Part shown: positions 1 to 13,100 of the stretch, piece by piece
Layout: each line of letters opens with the position of its first letter
How positions within the stretch are numbered: position 1 is the first letter of the stretch
NCBI GenBank assembly: GCA_000499405.2
Contig: HG738139.1
Coordinates: forward strand, 13,318,898 to 13,382,897
Source of the DNA: Onchocerca volvulus
Lineage: Eukaryota; Nematoda; Chromadorea; Rhabditida; Onchocercidae
Length of the DNA: 64,000 bases
Direction: 5' to 3'
Notes under the pieces: generated by a model
Database searches by the model: none
The model's input: only the letters and a program-made list of their open reading frames with translations
Told to the model about the DNA's origin: nothing
Translations under genes and position numbers: made by a program

Positions 1-238
1 ATTAATTTAATTACATTTATTTAATTAAAAATTTATTGCTTTGAATTTTTTCGACAGTGAAATAAATAATTTCTCGATTTCAATCTATTCCAATTCTTCT
101 TATAATTATACGATTAATTTTTTTGAATCGTAGGTAAAAATTTTTTAAAAATTTTAATTTAACAAAAAAAATAAATAAATTTTTATATTTTACCAAATGG
201 TCCCAACAAATTCGTTTTTTTTTCCAATCGATAATTAC

Positions 239-2918
239 CTTGCTTAATGATAATTTCATTGATGATTGAAGCTGCAGCATTATTATCAATATCACTAAAC
301 TGAAATGTTTATTTCAAAAATGACTATTTGTCATCTTTTTTTTTATCACTTATCAGTACCTTTATTTGCTTCTTTACATTAAATCCCATGCATTGTAAAA
401 TTGATTGATGCAGGAAAAATTGTTTCGAATTTTGATTAGTATTAAACTAAATTGGCTTAAAATTGAAATAAATTGAATTTAACAAAAATTGATCAATTTT
501 GAAGTTTTACAATCATTTCAAAATCAACTAAATCAGTACTTCAAAAATCATTTAAACACAACAAATGCAAGAAATGAAATTGCAATAAAATCTATGACCT
601 CTTGTTCGTAGATCAGGAAATTTTTCAAATCATTCGCTGATAAAGTTGCATTATTTTGTGAGCTATATTTACGCATAATTTTGCTTTCTTCAAAATGAAA
701 GGTTAAAAGCATGAAAAATTTTAAAAATCCTTTTTCATCCAAAAAAGCGGCATTTTTCCAACCAGAATTATATTTCTCAGCACCTGCGCTCTAGAAATAT
801 TTCTAGATATTATTTAGTGAAATCGTAGGGACAAATACTTTAAAAGTTACTTATCGTTTCTCATATTTTGATGATTTTTTTTTTCGTTTTTTTCATGATT
901 TTGATAGTTAATCAATTTTTTATTTGAATTTTTTCAATTACACAAGAAAAAGTTATATTTACGGATGTTTTTAATTATAAATTATGAAAAATAAATTCAG
1001 TAATATCTGATAGAATTGTAAACAAAAAAAAAAAATTAATTCACCTCAAATAAAGCTTTTGCATAATTTTTGTCAATATCTAAATTCATTTCGTCCAATA
1101 AACGCCAAATTTTACCAAAACTTAATTTACCTAAATTTTTTCTCATTTTTTAATTTTACTGATGTGATATAATTATTATCAAGCCTAACTTCTTGTGTTA
1201 CTTGTAAGTAATGATACCTTGAGAAATGCTGGCTAAACTTATTTCTTCCATTCATTTTTTCAAGTACTAAGGAATTTGAAAAGTAATCAGATGATTGCTG
1301 ATAATTAATATCAATGGAAATGGAAAAAAATTTTGAACTTTTAATTAATCAGATTAAAAAAAAACTTTTTCCAGGTAATCAAATCAATTATACCTGTTCG
1401 ATTTACATCAGCTTCATAAAACTTATCAATGACCCATTGTTTCTCGTTGAAATTACGCATTTTAGCATTTTTCTTATCGATAATATCTTGTAATGTACGT
1501 ACAAATAATTCTTTTTCTTTCAAACTTGTCGCAACAAAATCGATCGTTTTACGTTTATTTTTTCCACGTTGTTGTTGTACGATTACGGAAACGCAATTTT
1601 CTTCCTATTTGAAAAAAATCATGTTAAATGAATGTTTCGCTTAACTTGCGAAATAATTTGACGAATTTTTCATCTTATTTTTTAGCTATTCTGATAGATT
1701 GGATCAATCTGTTCATAAATTTCAATAAACTGAATTAATTTATCAGCAAATATTTTGATAAAATAAAAAGAAAAATGATGAATCGATAAATTATATATTT
1801 GAGCATTACCGGTACAATTCGTCGAAATGAAATTCGTTTTGCTGCTTTTTGCAGTCGATCGGTACCAAAACCAGTACGTACTTCCAGTAATTTATCAATT
1901 TTCACTATAAAAAAAAAAAATTTTTTTTTTAAAAATTAAAATTTAAATGGAATAATTTTAATATTTAAATAAAGCATGCTAATAATTTAGCTAGAAATAT
2001 TTTTATTTTTATTTTTTTTAAAAAGTAATTTAAAAATTAAGGGTTTTCTTGTGATGTAATTAAAACTTCGAAGTATTTAAATAGAATTTGTTTATTGGAA
2101 GATTATGAGATAATTGGAAATATTATTTTTCAAAACTGATAGAAATTAATTAATAAATTCATTGGGAAATGTTTTTTAAAGTTTGAAATATGATTTAATT
2201 ATTTTAACATTTAAATAAGAAGGTATTTAGTGGTAAATACTAAATTAATTAAAATCTTATTTTTCAAAAATAATTAAAAAATTTAGAATATTCTCGAATA
2301 CAACTAAAAGATTTTTCTGTTAATTGCTGAAATTAATTAATGATATCTTTTTAATTATATTATTATTTCAATACTGATTTAATTCTTCAAATTAATTATC
2401 GTTGTTTACAATTTCATTAAAATAAACATCCAATTCTATCAGTGATATTAATTTAAAATTTGAGTAAAACCGTATTTCCACTCGTTATTCTTCTGATAAT
2501 ACTCCTTTCATAATCTTAAAAAATCTATTTTCTATTTTGGTGGTGTAATTCTTCAATAGCCAAGTTCCAACAGGCCTATTTTCTCGAAAGCCCAAGACCA
2601 AGCAAATCTATTTTCTGTCTCGATGAAATAATTTTTGAGAGCCAAATTTTTAAACAAACCGGTTTTCTGTCTCGATGGAATTATTCTCGAATAGCCAGAT
2701 GTATAATATTGAAGTTTCCTGTCCCCATTAACAAGAAATATCGACTTGGCTTGGCTCATTTTTCCTCGTTTCACTCGTCTCATCATTGCTCCATTTTTTG
2801 CACACAATTTGGTTGACAAATTATCACAATTCTCTCCATCGATAACAATTGTTAATAAATTGACCTTTGGGATATTTTTTCTTAATCTATGATTGGAATG
2901 GTTAACATTCATTTGCAC
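239..2918 (-). CDS. Phosphoinositide phospholipase C, delta/eta-like, 5' part (PH + EF hands)
   Basis: This enzyme family hydrolyses PIP2 to IP3 and diacylglycerol at the plasma membrane. Six exons on the minus strand join with matching phases: 2660-2918, 1810-1904, 1394-1604, 1045-1130, 599-790 and 239-299. Exons 1-3 read as a PLC PH domain: the stretch GAMMRRVKRGK, then PSRQKT joined across the intron to VKIDKLLEVRTG, then the strand EENCVSVIV. Exons 3-5 give the EF-hand region: DVNRTGKLSFGKIWRLLDEM is completed only by joining exons 3 and 4, which supports the splice model. NATLSANDLKNFLIYEQE matches the last EF lobe before the catalytic X box. The X/Y catalytic barrel and C2 domain would lie left of position 1, so activity cannot be judged. 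The start at 2918 is the first in-frame Met and keeps phase; an upstream exon is possible. Delta versus eta subtype is not resolved. Confidence 0.82.
2540..2700. repeat. Degenerate short tandem repeat, about 56-60 bp unit
   Basis: Three related units carry TTTTCTGTCTCGATG or TATTTTCTCGAAAGCC followed by an A/T-rich stretch and AATAGCC or AGAGCC. The repeat starts inside the 3' end of PLC exon 1 and runs into intron 1, so the donor at 2658-2659 lies within a repeat unit. Confidence 0.5.
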
Positions 2919-5001
2919 GTCCTTAAAATATTTTGTTGAAAATTTTTTTATTTAAATTTTTGAATAGATCGTTTAGCAAAAAACTTGGCCATTAAAGTTA
3001 TTACGCATCTTGGCCATTATCAATTTGACAATGTTAGCCTAATCGATCGTCATTTCTTTATTTGTTGAAATCTAATGGAAGCAAAATTATACAATAATTA
3101 CATTCATATGGATAAATATATATGTATGTAAAATATAAAATAATAAATTTTTAAAAAAATTTGAAATAAAAAAATTTTTTTTTTTTTAATTTTAAAATTC
3201 TTTGTTCTGTCATTTTCTTCCTCTGTTTCAGTTGCTTAAACTTACGGAAAAATCATAAATTCGGATGCCTAATGTTGTTAAAAGATTTTTACATTTTCAG
3301 TAAAATATAATTAATAAATCGAAAACTTAATTTCTTTTTTCTAAAAGTATCTCTGACTATAGCTTTCGTTCATTTATTTCGTAAAAAGTTTATTTAAATT
3401 TTTGAAATTATTGAAAGTCTCATACATAAATACATAGTACATTTGAAGTACTTTAAAACTTATTCGATTTATATGAATTTTTTTCCTAAATTTTTCTTCT
3501 TTTTTAACTCAATAATTTTATGTTTACTTTGAATTCCAAAAACGACAATTTATCGACTTATGAAATGAAATTAACATTTTAAACTAAATTAAGTTTTGAA
3601 TGATAACTACTGTCTCTTATAGAAATAGAATCAATCGATTTAAAAAAAAGGTATCGATAAAAAATAGAAGTAATTAAATTTGTTATGGGAAAACTACTTA
3701 ATAATTTAAAATAACTTAAAATATATACTAGGAGTAGCAGTAGCAGAAGGAGGAAAAAAAATCAATTTATTGAAAATTTCAAAGTATTAATTCTTACCTG
3801 AGATTTTACCTGGTAAAAAAAACAAACCTTGAAAATTTTTTTGTTATGATTAAATCGAAACAAAATTAAACCATAATGTAAATCAATATATTCAAAGTAG
3901 TTTTAAAATCTAAAATTGTGATAAAAAAATTTTCAAATCTAATTTTTCTCAAATTTTCTTCAAAACTAATATTTTAAGGCTTTATATTAGACAAATATGA
4001 ATCAAATGAACTAAATTGTAAAGTTAGAAAATCATTTGAAAAAAAAAAAACAAAAACAAAAAATCAACTTGATAGAAAACCTTATTTGGATAATATTTTG
4101 CAAAGTGCATGTACAAATAAGCAAAACAAATTTTATTTCTAATACGAAAAAAAAAATATATATATATCTGTAAAAATTCTCAACTAAATTTTCATTTTTG
4201 ACATGAAAACTTAAACTTTCTTTTTTTTTACGACAAAAGATATTTTATTTATTTGCTAAGTTGAATCACATCTTTTTTTTATATTCGAATTTTATTTTAT
4301 TTATCACTTTTTTTTTAAAGTGCTTATCATGACAAGAAAGGTAATAAAATTCGTTTTTTTCTTTTTTCTTTCTTTTTTTTTTCGTCACCAAAAAATGTGT
4401 TTCAAACGGAAATTAATTTTTATGAAAAATATATTAAAGCAAAATATATATATGAGCAAGAAGTAAGCAATATATTCTGTTTCTCAAAATTCTGATTTCG
4501 TACGCAAGAATCTTGCGAAAATTGGCGGCAATTTATTCGTAAAGTTTGCAAAAACAATTTTAAGTTGATTCTGTTACACTTCCATAAAACAAATTTCTTC
4601 AAAGTCTATTTCAAGTGACAAGTGGAATAATTTATCAGAAAAATAAAATTATATCGGTGATTAGATTGTTGATAAGAAATCATTTAAATTTATTTCGATA
4701 TTCTGATCAAGGAAATGCAGATAACTGTATTAAAGCATTGATCGAAACTCATATTTGAAAATGATTTGAAATATTTTTGCGAGGCTGATTTATAGATTGT
4801 TAAGTTGCAAATTAATCTATCAAGATTCATTTTTCTGAACACCCCAAAAAAAAAAAAAAAAAATCACCATGTTTCGGAATATTTTTTTGTAAAAAGTTTT
4901 GAATCATTAAATAAACTTGTTAATTCCTCTGATCGATCGAATACTTTAAGATCATAATCCTAACCTCTATCTTTCTTTTCAAGTATAATTTTTTTTTTCT
5001 A
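2919..5001. other. Intergenic, no gene recognised
   Basis: AT-rich spacer between two minus-strand genes. It holds homopolymer A/T runs and short open frames without splice support. No RNA gene, repeat family or protein resemblance was seen. Confidence 0.5.
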
Positions 5002-5209
5002 TTACACTGGAAAAGAAAAGTAAAAAAACCGAAACAACAATAAGCCAAAAAATATTGCAAATAATCCGCAAATGTCGTGGATACTAAATTTATTCACGTG
5101 AATCACGTCACTTACGACTTCATGATAACCGTGTTCTGACGTTATAGGAATAAGATCTACGCAATGATCTTCCGATGAAGATGACGTGAAATAAGGTGGC
5201 GTGAAATTC
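5002..5209 (-). CDS. Possible alternative 3' exon of the upstream cysteine-rich gene
   Basis: An open segment of 68 codons follows a good acceptor (ATTACAG) on the minus strand and ends in TAA. It begins NFTPPYFTSSSSEDHC and ends in a hydrophobic stretch around CGLFAIFFGLLLF, which could be a membrane segment. It lies 3' of the gene at 5516-8465. To join in phase, that gene's exon 4 would have to leave through a weak donor at 5557-5558. It could instead be a separate small gene. The function is unknown. Confidence 0.4.
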
Positions 5210-5515
5210 CTGTAATATGGCGTAAAATTTGCTAATCTGAATCGTTTATTTTACGATCAGAATTGCGAAGTCTTTTTTATCTCCAAAAATTTTTTAAAAT
5301 ATTTGTGATAAACTTGTTTTGTTCCAAAAAGCAAAAGTATTTATTGATTATTTCAGTAAAATTTAAAAGTTTAAGATTTGAAAAAAAATTTTGAATTTAT
5401 TAATTGTAATTTCTAGCATTTCTTGTATCTAAAATATGTTATATAGCAGATAATTACAATGATTTGAAAAAAATTTATCAATTAGTATGAACATTTTCAA
5501 AAATTATTCGATATA

Positions 5516-6826
5516 TTATACAGGTGTACTGTAAGATTTAGAAGGCCAAGAGATAAACGAGGGTCTAAAAGTTGAGGTAGTATTCAGGATTTGGCCAAGG
5601 ACACAATTTCTACATTTGCAACTATCCCTGGATTCGTCCACGTACGGACATATTTCATCTTGTATTGTCCATCGATCATCGATTATGGTGGATCCTGAAA
5701 ATTTGAAAATGACAAAGAAATAAACTTTTTTAGATTTTGCTAATTTAATAACAGGAAATTTTAAAAAAAAAATCAATTCTGATAATCAATAGGACAATGA
5801 TTACTAATAATGAAGAATTATCTTAAATATTCTTAAAATTTTTTAATGATGAAATTTAGAAATTTCCAGATTTCTTACATAAATTAAAATTTTTCATAAT
5901 CTATCAGATGTTTGGCAAAAATTTTGAAATTTTTTGCTAAAAACGTTTACTCGAAACAAAAGAATTGATGGAATAATTTTTAATCAAAGAGAAAAAAAAG
6001 GACAAAAAGGTTGAAATGAAATAAAAAGTGGAAATTTGTAATATTTGTCACTTTTTTTCTCAAAAATTTATGCCAATTTCGAATGATTCATCACAAATTT
6101 CAAACTTGAATTTGAAGCCGTAAATTTGAATTATTCAAATACTTAATTTCAAGAAAACCGATTCTTCGTTCATTTTTTTTTTTTTCTCAATAATTATTGT
6201 AACAAATTGTAATCTTTTTTACAAATACTTAAGCAATATGATTTATCAAAAAAATTTTTTAAACAACAGTTGAATTTGATTACGAATTTGAAATGTAATT
6301 TTCAAAAAAACTCTTTTAGTAAGTTCTCAATTGAAAAAAATCTTAACAAAATTGAATTTTAAAATGAAATAGCAATATCTATTTAAAATGAGATAAATTT
6401 CTGTTGGATAAAGAAGCAATTGGAATATGAATGAATAACAATAAATTGACTTTAAAAAAAAAAAAAAAAAGAATGAATGAAAGATAACAAAAAATGATAA
6501 AAACGAGAAGAAAATAAACAACAAAAGAAATAAACAATAAACAAATAAACAATAAACAAAAATAAAAACAACATTTCGTAAATTTTTACTCAATATTTTT
6601 AAATATTTATTTTAAAAAGAAAGATGAAATTTACTTGGAAAAGAATCGATAGCATAATTTTCGTTAATTGTTGAAAGTGAAATTGGCCGATTTTTTTTCT
6701 TACGTCGTCTATATTCTCGATGTTTTATATAACTTTGTTTGCAACGTTCTTCAGGTAATATTTCCATATCACAAATATATTTTGGATATGAAAATTTATT
6801 CTGAAATTCGAAAAATTGGAATGGAA

Positions 6827-6920
<94 letters not shown>

Positions 6921-8465
6921 GTTATTTTTATTGTTGTTATTCTAATTCATTTATACCATTCTAATAATTCTAATAAATCCTAATATTCAAGTCATTATTC
7001 CATTTTTTTTTTTTCTTTTAAGAAAAATCACGCAAAAAAAGGAAAGGAAAAAAGTAATTTCATAAAAATAAAAGAATTCCTTTCCAAGAAATTTTTTTAA
7101 AAAGAATTTTATTAGAATTTTCAAGAATTTCGTAATAAATTGAAATTTAATCGAAAAGAAAAAAAAAAAAAATTCCGAAGAATAACTTTCAATACAAAAA
7201 TGTAAACAATATTTGTTATGTTTGAAAATCTCCCAAAATATAATAAAATAATTTGGTGCATCTGCGAAGTAAAAGAAAAAAATATCAGAATATTTAAAAG
7301 ACCAAAAACTACTAAAAATAAGATAAAATGAATCAAAAAAAAAAAAAGAAAGAAATTCACTAAAACAAAAATTATAAATAGATTTAGACAAAAAAAAAAA
7401 AGAAAAAACAACTTTGGAAAGCATTTTTCATGAATCCATCATTTTATTAGTTAGTTACAAAGAATCCATTAGATTCCGTGCAACTAAGAATTTTACAATT
7501 AAAACTTTTTATCGAGAAATATGAAAAAGAATTCGGAATTATGAAGAATCCATTGGATTCATACTTCGACATTTTTCTATTTTAATAGAAAAATTAAACT
7601 TATGTACGAAGAAAAAAGTAACCTGGATATCATATTGTTCGAGTAAATTTCCAATCGATATTTGCTGTTTCCTATCTGAAATTTAAAAAATTTTTCATAT
7701 TTAAAGTGCAAATTTTTTCATTTGATAATTTTTTCCTTGCATTTCTAACAAACCTGTTAATTTAATTATAGCTTAAAATTTGAACGCATTTTCATCAAAT
7801 TGTGCTGAATAATTGGAATTTTTCAATAAATTTTTGATGTGATTTGAAATTTTATTAATGTAAAATGTGGGATAGAAATGGAAAATTACTTTATTTTATT
7901 CAAATGTTAACCAATTAAAATTCAATTACCAGTCGAAATGACAATGAAATACTGGAAAATATTGCGGAATTCAATTATTTTGAATTGGTCGCAAACATGA
8001 AAAATGGCGACAAAAGAGAGAACAATTTTGGATTTAATCATTATATTAATGAGAAATTCGCAATTTTAGCTATTAAAGTGAAAATTTTTGATCATATTTC
8101 AAGAAATTTTTAATTTTAATTACTAAAGCGAGAGACTCTGATCATATTTGAGCCTAATTCATTCTAGTAAACTTTGATCATATTTGAGCTTGATCCGTTT
8201 ACGTCAATGACTTTAAGAAATTGTTTGAGTAGGAAATGCGAGAAAATTCGCAGAAATTAAAATAAAATTCCAAAAATTGATTGAACTAACCATTTTGTTG
8301 CTGTTTTAAGCAATATTTATGAGCATCAGCAAGAGGTTTAAAATATGCTAAATAACAAAGTGCAAACAACAATATAGAAGCTCCCAGACATACGAAAATC
8401 GTACATAATATTGCGATCGCCGTATGACAATCGTTTTTGATGATTGGCGGTGAATCGGAAAACAT
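5516..8465 (-). CDS. Small N-terminally anchored or secreted protein, possibly IL-17-like
   Basis: Four minus-strand exons join in phase: 8291-8465, 7623-7675, 6635-6800 and 5516-5694, giving 190 residues. Exon 1 starts MFSDSPPIIKNDC and has a hydrophobic segment (about residues 15-42), which is a signal peptide or signal anchor. Exon 3 carries a basic run (HREYRRRKKKNRP). After joining, the order is basic run, ISLSTINEN, then RST and a Trp, then SCKCRNCVLG. In IL-17 cytokines an RS..PW motif precedes the AxCxCxxC cysteine cluster in the same order. Nematodes have IL-17-type cytokines (C. elegans ilc-17.1). The final cystine-knot segment expected near the C-terminus is not evident, unless the segment at 5002-5209 contributes. 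The gene structure is well supported; the family call is tentative. Confidence 0.62.
6828..6921. repeat. (TTA)n microsatellite
   Basis: About 30 copies of a trinucleotide TTA/ATT repeat with two late interruptions. It lies in the intron immediately upstream (minus strand) of exon 3 of the possible IL-17-like gene. Confidence 0.97.
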
Positions 8466-8485
8466 CGCTCAATTCGAAATGAAAT

Positions 8486-8578
8486 AAATGAATAAGGCGG
8501 ATAAAGTTTTGATCAAGGAGGATAAAGATTTGATCAAGGCGGATAAAGATTTGATCAAGGCGGATAAAACTTGTCAAT
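8486..8578. repeat. About 19-20 bp minisatellite, four units
   Basis: Units of the type TTGATCAAGGCGGATAAAGA repeat head to tail just upstream of the start codon at 8465 of the minus-strand gene. The repeat therefore sits in its promoter or 5' UTR. Confidence 0.85.
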
Positions 8579-10128
8579 CTATTTTAGCTAAGGATATAAA
8601 AACATGTCCGAGTTAAAATAAAATTTTCAACTTGCAAAAATAAGCAATTCAGAAAAATTTTAAAACTAATAATCATACTTTAAGTAATACTAAGTAAACT
8701 TAAATCGATAATAGGTTCATCTAGGTAGACTATTTTAGACAAGAGATTGTGATATAAACATTACTGATCATTTATCATTCGAGTTAATTTGCTCAGATTA
8801 ATGATAATATTTTTTTTTTTGTTTAAATCAAATGAATTTATGGGAAATTATCGATGAAAATCATTCCATTTCATATTTTAATTATGAATTAATGATAATA
8901 TTTTAGTGTTTTATCAAATTATTTCATGAAATTTATTCAGATATTTTCATGCAATTATTAAGGTGAGTGATAAATGATAAAAAGAAGAAAGAGAGAATGA
9001 TAAATGATAAATTCAAATTTTGTTCATAAATTTCAATCAAGTCAATGATAAGACATCTAGTACGATTGGAAGGTGACAATTTTAGATTGAGTCGATGCCA
9101 TCGTACACCTGTCACCATAACAACGTAACACATTCTCAATTACTTATTATTATAAAGCTTGATTTGTTATTCCTTCACATTGTTATCAATCTTAGAATTC
9201 ATTTGGGCAGATAAATCAATAAACTGCTAAAATTTTTAAAATATTTTAATTTTATTTCTTTGAAACCAAAGTTCCTTTTAGTATGTATTGAAACCAAAAA
9301 AAACAAATAACCCAAAAAAAACAGGTAATGTTTCGTGTTAGGTAAATGCTAGCATGTTTAACTACGAAGATAACTTTTAGCAGTAAAGTTTCTAGAAAAT
9401 TTATTCATTAAATTTAAATTGCATTGCTACATAAATTTTGATAGATGTCAACATTTCAATATTTTAATTTTACTTTCCAATAATTTAAATATTTTAGTTT
9501 TATTTTGTCACTAATTTAAATATTTTAATTTTGTTAGTCATTTGTGTGATATTTCTTGATTTAATTGATTAATAATGATAATTAATAGAACAATAAAATA
9601 GATTACTTTTTTTTTTTTTTGAATGCAGAATTCAAAATGTTGAAAATAAAAAAAAAACGATTTTTTTAGCACAAAATTCATCATTGCTACAAAATATTAA
9701 ATATACAAAAACAATTCAGGTAATGAAATTTCGAAATAATATGATTGATAGTTTTTCTTTTTTTGGCACAAAATTTGTAATGAAATGAAAAATCAGAATT
9801 GGAATTTCGAATGAAAATTACATATCTATTTAATTTAAAACTAAATATCAATTTAATTTAAACTGCGCATCTTTTTAATTTAAATACATATTATTTAATT
9901 TAAAATTACATCTCTGTTTTAAAAAAAAAAGTGAAAATCTCGAATTTGAAAAACCTATCTTTTTATAATTGAAAAAATTTTAGCTACAAATCAATTTTTA
10001 GCCTAAACTTTCATATTTTCAACAGCAATGTTGAAAAACCAAAAAATCAATAAAAATAGCTTTTATTCATGAATATATTGCATAAATTAAACAGGAGAAA
10101 AAAAAAAATGATTGGAATGTACAAAATT
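8579..10128. other. Intergenic spacer
   Basis: Region between the possible IL-17-like gene and the 3' end of the annexin gene. Only short unsupported open frames and A/T tracts were seen. Confidence 0.5.
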
Positions 10129-13100
10129 CTAATTGCCTTTGATGATAGCAATAAGTGTATCACGAAATGAGCCTGAACATTCGGATTCAATATTATCAGC
10201 CAATGATTGGCCATAATTTTGTTCGTATTGTTGCTTAATCAATGTTAGATCAATTTCGGAACGTGAGACGATAATTCGGATAAGATCTTTTTCGTTTGTT
10301 CCTAAACCCTGCAAAAGATAAGAATATAATTTGTAAAATATTGATTGGATATTTTTGAGAAAATTTGATTTGAACTTTATCCGATCATTGATATGATCAA
10401 GTTTTGGATCAAATATTGGAAGAGATAAAATCGAATTAATGATTATAGGCAATTGATAGCATGATGCTTCCTGCCTGATAAGATGAAATGCATCATTTTA
10501 CGTCAATAATATTTAGATTTCCAACAGTAAATTTGGAAATTACGTCAGAATACGTCAGAAAACGAATGGTACCTTCATAGCCTGACATAGTTCGAAAGCG
10601 AAATATCCAGGTTGATTCTGAATATTTTTCACCAACGCTATCAATCCATCCTTCATATCATCACTGAATTCATTCTGTAAAATTATCATATTTCATTGAA
10701 TGAAATGGAATAATGAAGGAAAACGTGAACGTACGTGAATTAAACCAAATAATACGTAAATGAAGCCAAAAAGATAAGGATCGCTTGCTTCACGTGAAAT
10801 TTTGTTAGTTAATTTGACTTTATATATTGATAAAAAATCTGTTAATGAATGAAATTAATAAATTATTAATAAATTAATAATTAATTAATTACTAACTCTA
10901 ATTGCTTCTTCAATACTATGTCCAGTGATTTGTTCGTAATCGTTCAAAACTTGCTGCAAATGGGGAAAACTTTTCGTAATTAAAATTTTCATAAATGTCG
11001 ATTCATCCGTACCCCATCGTTTTTCGCCAGCTTGTTCAAGTTCATGTGCATGCTGAAAAAAAAATGATAATTCAGGAAATTTTCGAAAATAATCTAATTA
11101 ATAATGAAATTCAATTAATTGATTAAATAAGCTAACTAAAACCTTTATTTGTTAAAATATACATACATCTGTTAAAGTACACATGTTGTAACTTTCCAAC
11201 AAATCTTATTATTTTTGTTAACAAATAACTGAATACAGTTCTCTTTGAAAAAAATGAATTTGCAGAAATAAGGTGTATTTAATTTCTAATTTACTTCTTT
11301 CAATTTTATGACTATTTTTATTGGTTATTTTATTCTAAATTAAAATTAATATAGTCATTTGAATATTCGAATATTTTTAACACAAAAAATTCATTTTGGT
11401 ACGAATTTTAAATCCGCAGAATGTAATATCGATCAATTTTTTACGTGAAGATTTATAAGAAAACATTTCGAAACGTGAAAAAAAACTTAACAACTTATCT
11501 ACGTTATGGCACGTTAATCATACTAATTGTGTACGTCATGATGCGCCAATCACGTTTAGTACTTACGTCATAACACACTTAATATGAATTTTGTTCTACG
11601 TCATGATGCGCCAATCACGTCAACTATTTACGCCACAAAACGCTAAATATGAATTTTGTCATAATTGTTTCCTGCGATTGCATTGATTTACTAATCATAC
11701 TGTTCAAGAAAGAAAACATCAATAAAATGACCTGTCTAAAAAAGTGCTATAAATTAATTAATTAGGCATGAAACATTTCCATAGAAAGAAAAAAAAAAAA
11801 GATTGAATCTGATTCGCTTTCGGATTCATTACCTGATTTGCCTTTAAATAATCGATATTCATGGATTCATTACGATTTCCTTGCAATAGAGCAATTAGAA
11901 GACGCTTAAAATGACCACTTGTATCACCTTCTACATCATCTTCTAATGAATTACCGTAATTTTCCCTGTATTTTTCCTTAATTCGATGAATTTCATCGTT
12001 TGTTCTCGAACAGATTATTTCGATTAGAATCTTCTCCTTTGTTCCAATTCCCTATAAAATTTTTTGTTGAGAAAAATCGTCACTAAATTAGACTTTCATA
12101 ATTTCTGATCTTGAGCATTTTTACAATAATTTGACTAATTTGATAACATTATCAGCTTGATTAAATACAGCTTCAGCAATTTTAGAAAACAATTCCAGAA
12201 ATTAGATAGATTTCAAATGTTCAAAAATTAATTAACGGAAGATTGATGAAATCTTGGCAAGACAATTTTTTTCGCAAAATTTTATAAAGCTGTATTCGGC
12301 AATAGTCGAGATTATTTGGTTCATTAATAATTTTAATTTTACTAAAATCATACATGAATTTATACGCATATAATTGAAATTTTACGTGTGAAATTACACG
12401 TATGAAACGTAAGAAATAAAAAAAAGGTACAGAAATAGCGTGATGTAGTTGTCGAGCATCATAATCAGATGATGTCATCATTAATGCAAGGATGACATCT
12501 TCAAAATCACCATGTAATTCACTTTTCAACGAATGTACCAAATCCNNNNNNNNACGTTTAGTACTTACGTCATAACACACTTAATATGAATTTTGTTCTA
12601 CGTCATGATGCGCCAATCACGTTTAGTACTTACGTCATAACACACTTAATATGAATTTTGTTCTACGTCATGATGCGCCAATCACGTCAACTATTTACGC
12701 CACAAAACGCTAAATATGAATTTTGTCATAATTGTTTCCTGCGATTGCATTGATTTACTAATCATACTGTTCAAGAAAGAAAACATCAATAAAATGACCT
12801 GTCTAAAAAAGTGCTATAAATTAATTAATTAGACATGAAACATTTCCATAGAAAGAAAAAAAAAAAAGATTGAATCTGATTCGCTTTCGGATTCATTACC
12901 TGATTTGCCTTTAAATAATCGATATTCATGGATTCATTACGATTTCCTTGCAATAGAGCAATTAGAAGACGCTTAAAATGACCACTTGTATCACCTTCTA
13001 CATCATCTTCTATTGAATTACCGTAATTTTCCCTGTATTTTTCCTTAATTCGATGAATTTCATCATTTGTTCTCGAACAGATTATTTCGATTAGAATCTT

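Noticed and set aside
6668..6964. Plus-strand open frame with a long poly-Tyr run
   Set aside because: It is a translation of the (TTA)n microsatellite and the antisense of the minus-strand exon at 6635-6800.
10735..10800. Open stretch ASDPYLFGFIYVLFGLIH on the minus strand as an extra annexin exon
   Set aside because: Exons 4 and 5 join directly in phase to give a normal third annexin repeat. The stretch has no usable acceptor and lies wholly in the intron.
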